Assembly (NCBI GenBank): GCA_965223675.1
Contig: OZ245013.1
Span: forward strand, 3,100,001 to 3,164,000
DNA from: JAGQKC01 sp965223675
Lineage (GTDB): Bacteria; Nitrospirota; Nitrospiria; Nitrospirales; UBA8639
Length of the DNA: 64,000 nucleotides
Direction: 5' to 3'
In this document: positions 1 through 8,648 of the stretch, in pieces
Position numbering within the stretch: position 1 is the first letter of the stretch
Layout: each line of letters starts with the position of its first letter
Notes under the pieces: generated by a model
The model's input: only the letters and a program-made list of their open reading frames with translations
What the model was told of the DNA's origin: nothing
Database searches by the model: none
Position numbers and translations under genes: made by a program

Positions 1-2633
1 CCGAAGAAATTTTGCTTAAGCTCCGCGAGCAACAGAATCACTTCAACGACATAGTAAAAGCCTCAGACGACTTGCTTTTGCTGACGCCAGACCATTCAGA
101 GTTTCGACAGAGAGTTCAAACGCTTCATGAACAAACCTCCACGTTAATTGAGATTGCGGATGAAGCTGTCAAACAATTAAATGCTTATTCTGAGTTAAAC
201 ATTGGGACAATGGTAAAGTGGGAGTCTTTCGTCGCTATTTTAGTAGCTATACTTGGAATGTTCGTGACAAGCCAAGGAGTTCGAGACGGACGGAGATTAG
301 AAAATGAAATTTCAGAACGGAAACGTGCAGAGTCAGAGATGCGAAAGAGTCAGATGTTTTTAAACTCCATTGTCGAAAACATTCCGCACATGATCTTCGT
401 CAAGACAGCGAAGGACCTCCGTTTCGTTCGCGTAAATAAAGCAGGAGAGGAATTACTCGATCGTTCGCGAGATGCTCTTATCGGAAAGACGGACCATGAC
501 TTATTTCCTAAGGAGCAAGCTGATTTCTTTACGGCCAAGGATAAGGAAGTGTTAGCAGGCAAACAACTTAATGATATTAGCGAGGAACCAATCCGCACAC
601 GTTTCAAAGGGTTGAGACGTCTCCATACGAAGAAGATTGCCCTACTCGACAAGCAGGGCGTTCCTGAATACCTGCTCGGAATTTCTGAGGATATTACCGA
701 ACGTCTTCAGGCTCAGAAATCGCTCCGACATAGCGAAGAACGCTATCGAGCGCTGTATGAAGATAATCCATCCATGTATTTCACCGTTGCACACAATGGC
801 AAGATTCTCTCTGTTAATAAGTTTGGGGCACAACAATTAGGCTATTCAGTTGAGGAATTGGTTGGATTGCCGGTCATACAGATTTTTCAAGAAGATGACA
901 GATCCGAAGCGCGGCAATGTTTTAAGACCTGCTTGCAGAATCACTTCACCGTATTTACGTGGGAATTCCGCAAGGTCCGCAAAGACGGGAACGTGATATG
1001 GGTAAAAGAAATCGCACGAACCGTGTCTAACAATAATGGAGACATCGTTGTTTTGATCGTCTGTGAGGATATTTCCGAGCGTAAAGAGGCAGAAAAATCC
1101 TTGCGTGAATGGAAGGCGTTGACTGAAAGTATCCTAGAGCAGTTACCAAAAGGATTTGCCTATCGTTGCCTCAACAATAAGACATGGGATGTTCTTTATG
1201 CCAGCAAAGGAATCAAAGAAATTACAGGTCATTCGGCTTCAGACTTTCTTAATGGATCCCTCAACTATGATAGCCTGATGGCGCCGGGTGAGAACGAGCG
1301 AGTATGGCCAATGGTTCAGGATGCACTTGCAAAGCGAATTCCCTATGAAAATGAACATCAAATTATCACCCGCGAAGGAAAAAAGAAATGGATACTGGCC
1401 CGAGGTTGCTTCATATTCGATGAGATGGGAAAACTTCTCTACCTCGATGGATTAAATGTCGATATTACTGAACACAAACAGATTGAGGGACAGCTTCGGG
1501 CCAGTGAAGCCCGGTTTCGGTCGTTGATTGAGCATGTTCCGTTCTGTATCCACGAGATCGAGTTAGACGGGAAGATTAGCTCGATGAATCAGGCGGGGCT
1601 GAGCATGATGGGAATCGAAAGCGAATCACAAATAATCGGTCATTCTTATTTGGAACTAGCAGAGAAACATGATCACGAACGAATGAGAAGGCATTTTGCA
1701 CAAGCCGTCCAGGGCCAGCCTGCCGACTTTGAGTTCAACGTGACCTCACAAGGAAAGGTGAATTTTTTTACGAAAAGTTTTGTTCCTCTTCGAGACAGTG
1801 ATGGAAAAATTCAAAAGATAGTCGGCATTTCTGAAGATATTACCGAACGCAAACTGACAGAAGTGCGTTTACGAGAAAGCGAAACTAAGCGGCTCGAGGC
1901 TCTCAAGCAAAGCGACGCGTTAAAGTCTGCCTTATTATCATCAGTGTCTCACGAGCTGAGGACTCCCCTCACCGCTATGAAAGCCTCTCTATCGAACCTC
2001 ATGGGAGATATGTCTCACTCAAGAAAGACGGTTCAACAAGAGTTTCTCAGTGGAATAGATCAAGAAATCGACTACATGTCTCACTTGGTCGGTAACCTCT
2101 TAGACATGTCTCGAATTGAGTCAGGGACGCTGATGCCCCGTCGAGAGTGGCATCCATTAGAGGATATCATAGAAGGAGCTCTTCGCCGTGTGAGTCTCTC
2201 ACAACAAACTCGAAATATCGAAATACATATTCCCGAGGACATTGCACCGGTGTTCGTCGATGCATTTGAGATGCAGCAGGTGCTTATTAACTTGCTAGAT
2301 AACGCCGTCAAGTACTCCTCGCAAGACTCACCGATTCGAATTAATGTCAGAGTCGAAATTGAGGAAATAGCGATCAGCATCTCGAACATCGGAGAGCCCA
2401 TTCAAGCGCAAGACTTAGATCGAATATTTGAGCGTTTTTATCGTCGACAATCACCAGAAACACAACCCATTCGAGGCACCGGACTAGGCTTGGCCATCTG
2501 TAAAGGAATTGTTGAGGCCCACGGAGGCCGGATTTGGGCTGAGTCCTTGGAAAAAGAGACGACCATCACCTTTACGCTACCGGTAACAGAGCCCATGGTG
2601 AGCTTTTCACTTGAAGGATTACACAAGGTGTAA
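1..2633 (+). CDS. Multi-PAS membrane sensor histidine kinase, 5' partial
   Basis: Autophosphorylating sensor kinase, expected to pass phosphate to the response regulator encoded 5 bp downstream. The frame is open to the window edge, so the true start lies upstream; a TTG at 12 is in frame but probably internal. Counting from that TTG, a membrane segment lies near residues 72-88, followed by about four PAS units (roughly 112-240, 240-365, 366-497 and 498-620), each ending in a DITERK-like linker. The H-box SHELRTPL has the phospho-acceptor His at codon 1950-1952. The N-box (LINLLDNAVKYS) and G-box (GTGLGLAICKG) of the ATPase domain follow. The catalytic half resembles the KdpD C-terminus, but no KdpD N-terminal domain or kdpFABC genes are visible. 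The many PAS units suggest cytoplasmic redox, ligand or light input; the signal is unknown. Confidence 0.93.
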   Translation, partial: EEILLKLREQQNHFNDIVKASDDLLLLTPDHSEFRQRVQTLHEQTSTLIEIADEAVKQLNAYSELNIGTMVKWESFVAILVAILGMFVTSQGVRDGRRLENEISERKRAESEMRKSQMFLNSIVENIPHMIFVKTAKDLRFVRVNKAGEELLDRSRDALIGKTDHDLFPKEQADFFTAKDKEVLAGKQLNDISEEPIRTRFKGLRRLHTKKIALLDKQGVPEYLLGISEDITERLQAQKSLRHSEERYRALYEDNPSMYFTVAHNGKILSVNKFGAQQLGYSVEELVGLPVIQIFQEDDRSEARQCFKTCLQNHFTVFTWEFRKVRKDGNVIWVKEIARTVSNNNGDIVVLIVCEDISERKEAEKSLREWKALTESILEQLPKGFAYRCLNNKTWDVLYASKGIKEITGHSASDFLNGSLNYDSLMAPGENERVWPMVQDALAKRIPYENEHQIITREGKKKWILARGCFIFDEMGKLLYLDGLNVDITEHKQIEGQLRASEARFRSLIEHVPFCIHEIELDGKISSMNQAGLSMMGIESESQIIGHSYLELAEKHDHERMRRHFAQAVQGQPADFEFNVTSQGKVNFFTKSFVPLRDSDGKIQKIVGISEDITERKLTEVRLRESETKRLEALKQSDALKSALLSSVSHELRTPLTAMKASLSNLMGDMSHSRKTVQQEFLSGIDQEIDYMSHLVGNLLDMSRIESGTLMPRREWHPLEDIIEGALRRVSLSQQTRNIEIHIPEDIAPVFVDAFEMQQVLINLLDNAVKYSSQDSPIRINVRVEIEEIAISISNIGEPIQAQDLDRIFERFYRRQSPETQPIRGTGLGLAICKGIVEAHGGRIWAESLEKETTITFTLPVTEPMVSFSLEGLHKV

Positions 2634-2638
2634 CCTGA

Positions 2639-3349
2639 ATGATGAGCCAAGGCGCCCGAATACTCGTCGTGGATGACGAGCCTCAAATCCGTCGTTCCTT
2701 GCAGGTTAATTTAGAGCACAAAGACTATGCTGTGATGACCGCAGCGTCGGGAGACGAAGCCTTAGCGGCAATGACTCGTTGTAAGCCCGACGTCGTGATT
2801 GTGGACCTCGTCCTCCCTTCTATGGACGGGATTGAATTGACCCGTCGCATTCGTGAGCATTCTGCTGTCCCGATTATCGTTCTGTCCGCCATAGGAGATG
2901 AGAGAAAAAAAGTCGAGGCTCTTGAATCGGGAGCCGATGATTACGTCACAAAACCCTTTGGGATGGGAGAGTTGGTTGCCAGGGTCAGGTCCGCGTTGCG
3001 AAGAACAGTCTTAGCATCAGGGATTGAGCCAGTGTTCAGAAGTGGGGATCTTTCTGTAAACTTTGAGCGACGTGAGGTAAGGTTAAACGACGAACCGGTT
3101 AAGCTCACTCCTACAGAGTATGATCTCTTGAAATATATGATTCAGTACAATGGGAAGGTTCTCACACATCGAACGCTCCTCACAGCAATCTGGGGAGAAG
3201 CGTACGCAAACCAAGCCCAGTATCTTCGTGTATTCATAGGGCAACTCAGAAAGAAAATTGAAAAGAATACGGCACGACCACAATACATTCTGACTGATCC
3301 AGGTGTTGGCTATCGCTTCGCTCCTGAAGTTCTCGAAGATCGCCTCTAA
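2639..3349 (+). CDS. OmpR/KdpE-family response regulator
   Basis: DNA-binding response regulator of 236 residues. The receiver domain (about residues 7-120) has the acidic pair D12/D13, phospho-acceptor D56 in VIVDLVLP and the conserved K105 in TKPF. A winged-helix output domain (about 137-230) follows, ending in the typical PQYILTDPGVGYRF strand-wing sequence. It starts 5 bp after the kinase stop, so the two genes are almost certainly co-transcribed and form a cognate pair. ATG codons at 2639 and 2642 are both possible starts. Sequence style is closest to KdpE, but no potassium ATPase genes are adjacent, so I do not assign the kdpE symbol. Confidence 0.93.
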   Translation: MMSQGARILVVDDEPQIRRSLQVNLEHKDYAVMTAASGDEALAAMTRCKPDVVIVDLVLPSMDGIELTRRIREHSAVPIIVLSAIGDERKKVEALESGADDYVTKPFGMGELVARVRSALRRTVLASGIEPVFRSGDLSVNFERREVRLNDEPVKLTPTEYDLLKYMIQYNGKVLTHRTLLTAIWGEAYANQAQYLRVFIGQLRKKIEKNTARPQYILTDPGVGYRFAPEVLEDRL

Positions 3350-3653
3350 GCAGTTCCCAAAGCCTGCCCATTCTCACAACAGTTTCACTTTTCCTATTCC
3401 CTACATGCTCATCACACTTTCTCAATAATCCATTTGCTTCTCAATCTTCTTCGAAAAACATAGGCCTAAGAACGTTTGGCCCCCTAATTAATAAGGGGAA
3501 GAACGTAATTTCATAAGAATGGGCTAATGGCCACAATCTTTATGAATACTTTATGGCTTTTCCCTTTCTTCTGAATAGCGCCCTTATGGCATGGAGATGT
3601 ATTTTGAACAATGAGAAGGTAGACAAATTGGCTGAATGAGCAAGGGCTGAAAC
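3350..3653. other. Intergenic region, no gene seen
   Basis: About 300 bp of AT-rich sequence between the OmpR-type regulator and the next receiver gene. A short imperfect dyad (CCCCTAATTAATAAGGGG, near 3482-3499) is the only structure I noticed. It lacks a following T-run, so I do not call it a terminator. Presumably the promoter of the 3654 gene lies here. Confidence 0.4.
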
Positions 3654-4019
3654 ATGCCTTTACGTATTTTAATCGTTGATGATAGCCAAGACATCGTTTT
3701 CATGCTTGAAGATCGACTCATCTCCATGGGATTTGATGTTTCGACTGCAGGCGATGGGAAGGAGGGAATGGCTGTACTTGAGAGGGCAACAATAGATGGA
3801 ATACTACTCGATATTCAGATGCCAGTGATGGATGGGTTAACCATGCTTGAACAGATAAAGAAACAATACCCGCGCTTGCCCATCATCATGATGAGTGCGG
3901 ATCTAAATTTCAAGAAACTCATATCAACGATGCAACAGGGCGCACATGACTACCTGTTAAAGCCCATCGACCTCGATCTCTTGACAAAGAAATGTTCCTC
4001 GGTCTTTTCTCTGAAATAG
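3654..4019 (+). CDS. Stand-alone CheY-like receiver protein
   Basis: Single-domain response regulator of 121 residues with no output domain. All phosphorylation residues are present: acidic pair D9/D10, phospho-acceptor D53 in LLDIQMP, Ser81 in MMSAD and K103 in LLKP. Such proteins act as phospho-relay intermediates or bind a partner when phosphorylated. It sits between a kinase/OmpR pair and a second single-domain receiver, 83 bp upstream of the latter, so it could work in a branched relay with the upstream kinase. That link is inferred from position only. Confidence 0.9.
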   Translation: MPLRILIVDDSQDIVFMLEDRLISMGFDVSTAGDGKEGMAVLERATIDGILLDIQMPVMDGLTMLEQIKKQYPRLPIIMMSADLNFKKLISTMQQGAHDYLLKPIDLDLLTKKCSSVFSLK

Positions 4020-4102
4020 GCTGTCGGCAATGTGAATTCATTGCTCTTACCTCAATGTAAAGAATCGCTATGAATACACACACGTAGGACTTAGAACCAT
4101 CT

Positions 4103-4489
4103 ATGCGACGGATTCTCATCGTTGACGACCACGAAAGTGCACGACAGGTGCTCCGGGAGAAATTGAAAATGTATGGATATGCTTGTCATGAAGCTGAAAA
4201 TGGTTCTGAGGCATTAAAAACCTTAGAGCGAAAGCATTTCGACTTAATCATTACGGACCACGAAATGCCGGTGATGACTGGCTTGCAACTGCTTGAGTGC
4301 TTAACTGAAAAACGGAATAGGCAACGACCGCCCGTTATTTTTGTTACGGGAAATCTTTCGACTAATTTATTCAATGCAGCCCGGAGAGCAGGAGTCTCCG
4401 ATTTTTTGGTAAAACCTTACACGAACGAAGAACTTCTCTCGTCCATCACTCGCATACTTCATTCTCAGCTCAGTGAACTGCACTCTTAG
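4103..4489 (+). CDS. Stand-alone CheY-like receiver protein
   Basis: Second single-domain receiver, 128 residues. Visible key residues are the acidic pair D8/D9, phospho-acceptor D52 in IITDHEMP, Thr82 in FVTGN and K104 in LVKP. No DNA-binding or enzymatic output domain follows, since the protein ends about 18 residues after the last receiver helix. It is the last gene of the two-component cluster and converges on the Rieske oxygenase gene on the opposite strand. Partner and output are unknown. Confidence 0.9.
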   Translation: MRRILIVDDHESARQVLREKLKMYGYACHEAENGSEALKTLERKHFDLIITDHEMPVMTGLQLLECLTEKRNRQRPPVIFVTGNLSTNLFNAARRAGVSDFLVKPYTNEELLSSITRILHSQLSELHS

Positions 4490-4545
4490 ATTTATCAGAC
4501 TTAAGATAGATAGACAGAAACATGGCATTGAGTTTCATGACCTTC

Positions 4546-5670
4546 TCAAAGCACCACGCTTTCTCGACGCAACAAATTTCGTAAACTCTGGATCACCGGA
4601 AACACCTCTTGATTCCAATCTGCACCTTGTTGTTCAAAGGCTTTCTGTTCTTCTTCAACAATCCACCGATCTTCAGCAAATATCCCATTCGTGAACCACA
4701 CGATAAACGGCCACAAAAGATGTATGAGCCCTGGAGTCGAAGGCTTTCTGATCATCATCAACCCAAACGTGTGATTCGTGCATTGCGCACGATCAACCGG
4801 AACATAGACATTCCACAAATTCAAGGCTGGCTCAGTACTTCCCGCCGTCCAAAACTTAAGGGTCTGATACGGATATTCGGTGCAGATCGTCATGAGATCA
4901 TGCTTTGGTCCCTCTGCCTCAGGTTTTGTGCTACCTAAAATAAGTTTCTCGCCTAGGGGTTGTGATCCCTTGACCCGAGAAAACGTATAATCAACTTCTA
5001 CAGCATGAGGTCGTTCACGAAGATCCAGAAAGACCGTTCGAATCCCACCCATGAGTCGACGATGCAAAAACTGATGATTCATATCCATCAGGTTCTCATG
5101 CATGAATGAATAATGGCAGCTTACCTTCCGATCTAGATATCGAGTCTTATAATGTGGATCGCTTTCTAACGACACTTGAGGAAATTCAACCTCTGCCATT
5201 TTCTCTATATCTCCCGGATACACGAAAATCAATCCATATGCTTCACGACTTGGATAACTTCTTACGCCTTTCGGGCGTGGCTGACTTTTGTCTAGGTACG
5301 GAACCCCCACACAATTCCCTGTTCTATCAAACGTCCAACAATGATATCCACACTGAAGGTGTTCTCCATGCACAACTCCGTGATGGAGCGGGACCTGCCG
5401 ATGAGCACATCGATCTTCAAGAGCATAGACTTGTCCAGTCTCGGTTCGTACCAACACAATGGGGTTGCCAGCAAATGAGACTCCAAGCGTCTTTCCCTTC
5501 TTCAGATCTCTGGAACGCGCAAGCGGATACCAATAGTCTGGATGAATACCCGTTTTTCTCAGGTCTGCTGTAGGATTAGGTTGACGTGATTCAGATCCAT
5601 GACGTTCCAAAACGATAGGAACATCGGGGGTCTTCTGTATGGCAACGTGCAATTGTGATGGCTTCAACAT
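4546..5670 (-). CDS. Rieske [2Fe-2S] oxygenase, alpha-subunit-like
   Basis: Rieske non-haem iron oxygenase of 374 residues, expected to use dioxygen and electrons from a separate reductase to hydroxylate or demethylate an organic substrate. The Rieske cluster ligands are C88, H90, C107 and H110 (CAH and CGYH motifs). The mononuclear-iron motif is NLMDMNHQFLH, giving D196, H199 and H203. The spacing between the two His is three residues, one fewer than the usual four. The C-terminal catalytic domain fits vanillate-demethylase or pheophorbide-oxygenase-like members. The start at 5670 is supported by GGAGAG a few bases upstream. No reductase or ferredoxin gene is adjacent, so the substrate cannot be inferred. 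Confidence 0.88.
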   Translation of the reverse strand: MLKPSQLHVAIQKTPDVPIVLERHGSESRQPNPTADLRKTGIHPDYWYPLARSRDLKKGKTLGVSFAGNPIVLVRTETGQVYALEDRCAHRQVPLHHGVVHGEHLQCGYHCWTFDRTGNCVGVPYLDKSQPRPKGVRSYPSREAYGLIFVYPGDIEKMAEVEFPQVSLESDPHYKTRYLDRKVSCHYSFMHENLMDMNHQFLHRRLMGGIRTVFLDLRERPHAVEVDYTFSRVKGSQPLGEKLILGSTKPEAEGPKHDLMTICTEYPYQTLKFWTAGSTEPALNLWNVYVPVDRAQCTNHTFGLMMIRKPSTPGLIHLLWPFIVWFTNGIFAEDRWIVEEEQKAFEQQGADWNQEVFPVIQSLRNLLRRESVVL

Positions 5671-5741
5671 GAAACTCTCCTCGAAAGATATGCGTAGTGG
5701 AACTAATCGAGGGGTTCGAGGCTATAAAAGAGGGTGGCAAC

Positions 5742-5930
5742 TTATACCAGAAATGAGAAAAGAGGGATAGGGGGGATGCAAACCTTTGTTCTACTTGAAT
5801 TGTACGAGAAGGAACCAGAACGCTTAACCTTCATTTGGCCACAGTCACAACATCTATAACGAAATCCATATTGCTCAGACCAAGCAGCACGTTGGGAAAG
5901 CATGGAAATGATTTCGTCGCTAGGACTCAA
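5742..5930 (-). CDS. Small putative zinc-binding protein
   Basis: Possible 62-residue protein starting at TTG (5930), preceded by AGAGGTG at good spacing on the minus strand. It contains a cysteine cluster, YRCCDCGQMK (residues about 25-34), that could form half of a zinc site, but no second CxxC pair follows. The C-terminus is hydrophobic and proline-containing. I do not recognise a family. The ribosome-binding site and cysteine cluster are the only support; it could equally be a chance reading frame in the gap between the oxygenase and the Sel1 gene. Confidence 0.3.
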   Translation of the reverse strand: MSPSDEIISMLSQRAAWSEQYGFRYRCCDCGQMKVKRSGSFSYNSSRTKVCIPPIPLFSFLV

Positions 5931-6224
5931 TCTTTCACCTCTGACTAGAGATGACCCTTAATTGACTTTACCGTCTTGAATATACTAGCTTTTATGTCTC
6001 AATTTGGGGTACCAACTTTGTCGATGATTGAGACGGATTGACCTCATACATCTTCCTGCATCATCCCGTTTAGGCCAATGGCGATCAATCGTTGGCAACG
6101 CGACACAGTTCGGTTTGCCACGGAATGCTCAACTCCCTCAGCTATTCCAGGGCCAGCTACTTTGAGTACCAGTATCAAAGGTTGCTTATATTTATCGCTT
6201 CTTGTGATCAGGTTGGGATTATCT

Positions 6225-6244
6225 CAGGGACCATACAATCCCTG
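6225..6244 (+). promoter_or_regulatory. Short inverted repeat before the Sel1 gene
   Basis: CAGGGA and TCCCTG are separated by 8 bp and lie 7 bp upstream of the AAGGAG ribosome-binding site (6251-6256) of the Sel1-repeat gene. It could be an operator half-site pair or a small leader hairpin. Nothing in the window tells which. Confidence 0.25.
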
Positions 6245-6263
6245 CATTATAAGGAGTATTCAT

Positions 6264-7685
6264 ATGTCCAATTCATTCAAAAATTATCTCAGAATGTTTA
6301 CGAGGAAACAATCCTCATTGAGCAAAGTGTGGATAGGCTCATGTGTCATTTTTTCGCTACAAGCCTGCGCATATTTAGATGTTGTTGACCATACCGGGAT
6401 CGAGCAAGAAAACCCCCAGTTTTCCTCCGTTGAAGAACAACGCCTTTATAGCCGTGCTGCGGAAAAAGGAGACATTGAGGCACTCCTACAATTAGGAGAG
6501 TTATATGCAATCGGTCACCAAGTTCCTCAGGACTATGAGCAAGCCAGCCATTGGTATCAGATAGCCGCAGATAAGGGCAACGTGACGGCTCAACTGCGCC
6601 TGGCAGAAATGTACATGATGGGACATGGCGTATCTCAAGATCATGCCGAAGCCAGTCGGTGGTATCGACTGGCAGCAAGTCAAGGAGACGTTCTTGCTCA
6701 ATTACGCCTTGGTCGATTATATGAACAAAGTAATGGAGCACCACCAAATTACCAGGAAGCCAGCCATTGGTATCATATGGCCGCTAACCAGGGAGATGCT
6801 CAGGCTCAGTTGCGTCTGGGGGAAATGTTTGAACAAGGCCAAGGAGTTCCCCAAGACTACATGGAATCTAGCCTTTGGTATCGGATGGCTGCCAACCAGG
6901 GAAACCCTCAAGCTCAATTACGTCTGGGGGAAATGTACGAGCAAGGCCTGGGAGTTTCTCAAGATTACACAGAGGCGAGCCGCTGGTATCGTATGGCCGC
7001 TAGCCGGAGAGAGGCGAAGGCTCAATTACATCTCGGCGAAATGTTCGAGCAGGGACGGGGGGTGTCTCAAGATTACACGGAGGCGAGCCGCTTGTACCAG
7101 ATGGCTGCCGCACAAGGCAATTCCACAGCTCAACTCCGAATGGCTTCGATGTGTTTCGAGGGCCAAGGCGTGGCCAAAGACCAAACGGAAGCCGTTCGCT
7201 GGTACCGTTTGGCCGCAGAGCAAGGTGAGGTGACAGCACAGGTACAACTTGGCGACATCTATAAAACCGGGAAATTTGTCGATCTTGATTATACAGAAGC
7301 CAGTCGGTGGTATCGACGTGCAGCTGAACAGAATCACCCAATCGCGCAACTGCGTATAGGAGAAATGTATGAGACTGGACAGGGTATCCCTCAAGATTAT
7401 CGCAAAGCCATGGATTGGTATACGCGCTCAGCTAATCAGGGACATGCAGAAGCTCAGTTTAAGCTCGGAAACCTTTACGCATTGCAAGAAGACTATGTTA
7501 AGGCACACATGTGGCTGAATCTCTGTGCGGCAAGTGGGCATAAAGAAGGGAAAATCAAACTGTATAGAATTGCGTCAGACATGAGCTACGAACAAATTGA
7601 AAAAGCCCAAGAACTCGCACGGGAATGGAATACCCAAATGAACCATAAGCCGGAACTGAATGGTCACGAGCCGTCTGCACTCTAA
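6264..7685 (+). CDS. Sel1-repeat lipoprotein
   Basis: Predicted exported scaffold protein of 473 residues. I chose ATG 6264 because AAGGAG lies at 6251-6256; an in-frame ATG at 6078 would add about 62 residues with no ribosome-binding site. The N-terminus is basic, then hydrophobic, and ends in LQAC (Cys35), a plausible lipobox. About ten Sel1 (TPR-like) repeats of 36 residues follow, with the pattern AQLRLGEMYEQGxGVxQDY and EASRWYRMAA. The last copy is degenerate. Sel1 proteins mediate protein-protein contacts at the envelope. Several consecutive repeats are very similar in DNA, suggesting recent internal duplication. Partners are unknown. Confidence 0.9.
   Translation: MSNSFKNYLRMFTRKQSSLSKVWIGSCVIFSLQACAYLDVVDHTGIEQENPQFSSVEEQRLYSRAAEKGDIEALLQLGELYAIGHQVPQDYEQASHWYQIAADKGNVTAQLRLAEMYMMGHGVSQDHAEASRWYRLAASQGDVLAQLRLGRLYEQSNGAPPNYQEASHWYHMAANQGDAQAQLRLGEMFEQGQGVPQDYMESSLWYRMAANQGNPQAQLRLGEMYEQGLGVSQDYTEASRWYRMAASRREAKAQLHLGEMFEQGRGVSQDYTEASRLYQMAAAQGNSTAQLRMASMCFEGQGVAKDQTEAVRWYRLAAEQGEVTAQVQLGDIYKTGKFVDLDYTEASRWYRRAAEQNHPIAQLRIGEMYETGQGIPQDYRKAMDWYTRSANQGHAEAQFKLGNLYALQEDYVKAHMWLNLCAASGHKEGKIKLYRIASDMSYEQIEKAQELAREWNTQMNHKPELNGHEPSAL
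6474..7560 (+). repeat. Tandem 108-bp coding repeats (Sel1 units)
   Basis: About ten in-frame units of 108 bp, each encoding one Sel1 repeat. Units covering about 6790-7110 are the most alike; for example the stretch encoding AQLRLGEM followed by EQG recurs with few changes. Array length could vary between strains by slippage or recombination. Confidence 0.75.
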
Positions 7686-7718
7686 TAAGCACGGCTACAA
7701 ATCAGAGATGATAAATCG

Positions 7719-8312
7719 CTAGAAATCTGTCAGAGGAAAAGAAATAGCTACACCACCCATGATATCGTTGAGCTTATAATTTTTCTTTGGGCTCAAGGGA
7801 TGAGCATTATGACAATTCACACAAGAAGCCGAAACAGCCCTATCGGCGTAGATCGCCGTAAAGTAACGGCGTCCATCTTTTTTCGTGACGCCAGTAAAGG
7901 GTTTACTCGGATCCCCTTCAATCGCTTCTAACCCTGTTTGTTCAAACCAAGTGGATGGCCGGTTCTTTTCATAAATCGGCCAGAGGCTAATCAAACGATA
8001 TTCAAGGCCAGTTCCTTTGCCTTTTACACGCAGGCCGGATAGTGCGAGCATTTGTGCCGGCAATGGGAGGGCCGTCTCTTTTTTCCAAGCCTCCTCTGCT
8101 TTGACTACCTCGTTTTCCTGCATCCGTTGTACGACATGTGTCGTATATAGCGTTCGATCAGCCTCAAGAATAGCATGAATAAAATCCGCAACCTGTTCAG
8201 CCGCCACAACATCCTTTACGAGTCCCCCTGAAGTTGCTTGTGTATGTCCCACAGTTCCACTACTGAGCATCAGGGCAATCAAGCTCGCCACGATCGTATG
8301 GCAATACTTCAT
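7719..8312 (-). CDS. DUF3365 (Tll0287-like) single-haem exported protein
   Basis: Exported protein of 197 residues with an N-terminal signal peptide (hydrophobic run about residues 8-20). One c-type haem motif, CVNCH (C164, C167, H168), lies near the C-terminus. Features such as GRRYFTAIYADRAVSASC and GGVAISFPL match the DUF3365/Tll0287-like family, which joins a PAS-like periplasmic fold to a haem site and is often found fused to sensor kinases. Here it stands alone and converges on the Sel1 gene. A redox-sensing or electron-transfer role in the periplasm is likely, but no partner is visible. Confidence 0.85.
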   Translation of the reverse strand: MKYCHTIVASLIALMLSSGTVGHTQATSGGLVKDVVAAEQVADFIHAILEADRTLYTTHVVQRMQENEVVKAEEAWKKETALPLPAQMLALSGLRVKGKGTGLEYRLISLWPIYEKNRPSTWFEQTGLEAIEGDPSKPFTGVTKKDGRRYFTAIYADRAVSASCVNCHNAHPLSPKKNYKLNDIMGGVAISFPLTDF

Positions 8313-8648
8313 GTGACCATTCCTCCATTTTCTTCGCTGTTCCGACCAAAATACGCGCTTGCGTCAGGCAGTCTTTTAGCAATTCAGGCCTGACTGGCGC
8401 TGACACCTTTTATAGGACAAATCTATCGGAAGTGCAACGTTAGAGACTATCCATCCCAGGTTGTCCCTTATTTTTGTAGCCAGACACTCGAGTTTTAGTA
8501 TCTTCAGCATGCAATGTTGACAAGAAGATCGTTTAGTACTTTTAAGCAAAGTCTCTGGTTTTTTCATTCAAAACACTTTAAAATTTCAAGTCCATTTGTA
8601 ACATTTTGAATCCCACATCTTTCGATCGAATGACGATCTTATTGACTC
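8313..8648. other. Divergent intergenic region
   Basis: About 335 bp between the divergent DUF3365 and pyrF genes. GTCAGGC at 8363-8369 pairs with GCCTGAC at 8388-8394, a 7-bp inverted repeat with an 18-nt loop and no T-run, so a regulatory role is as likely as termination. No further gene is evident. Confidence 0.4.

Noticed and set aside
3575..3600. TGGCATGGAGATG as a sigma-54 promoter of the 3654 receiver
   Set aside because: The -12 element (TTGC at correct spacing) is missing.
4609..4938. 109-codon plus-strand frame opposite the Rieske gene
   Set aside because: Shadow of the oxygenase; no ribosome-binding site or motif.
6078..6263. N-terminal extension of the Sel1 protein from ATG 6078
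   Set aside because: No ribosome-binding site and no signal peptide; ATG 6264 has AAGGAG and gives a lipoprotein signal.
7000..7394. Overlapping antisense frames in the Sel1 array
   Set aside because: They arise from the repetitive coding sequence and have no start signals.
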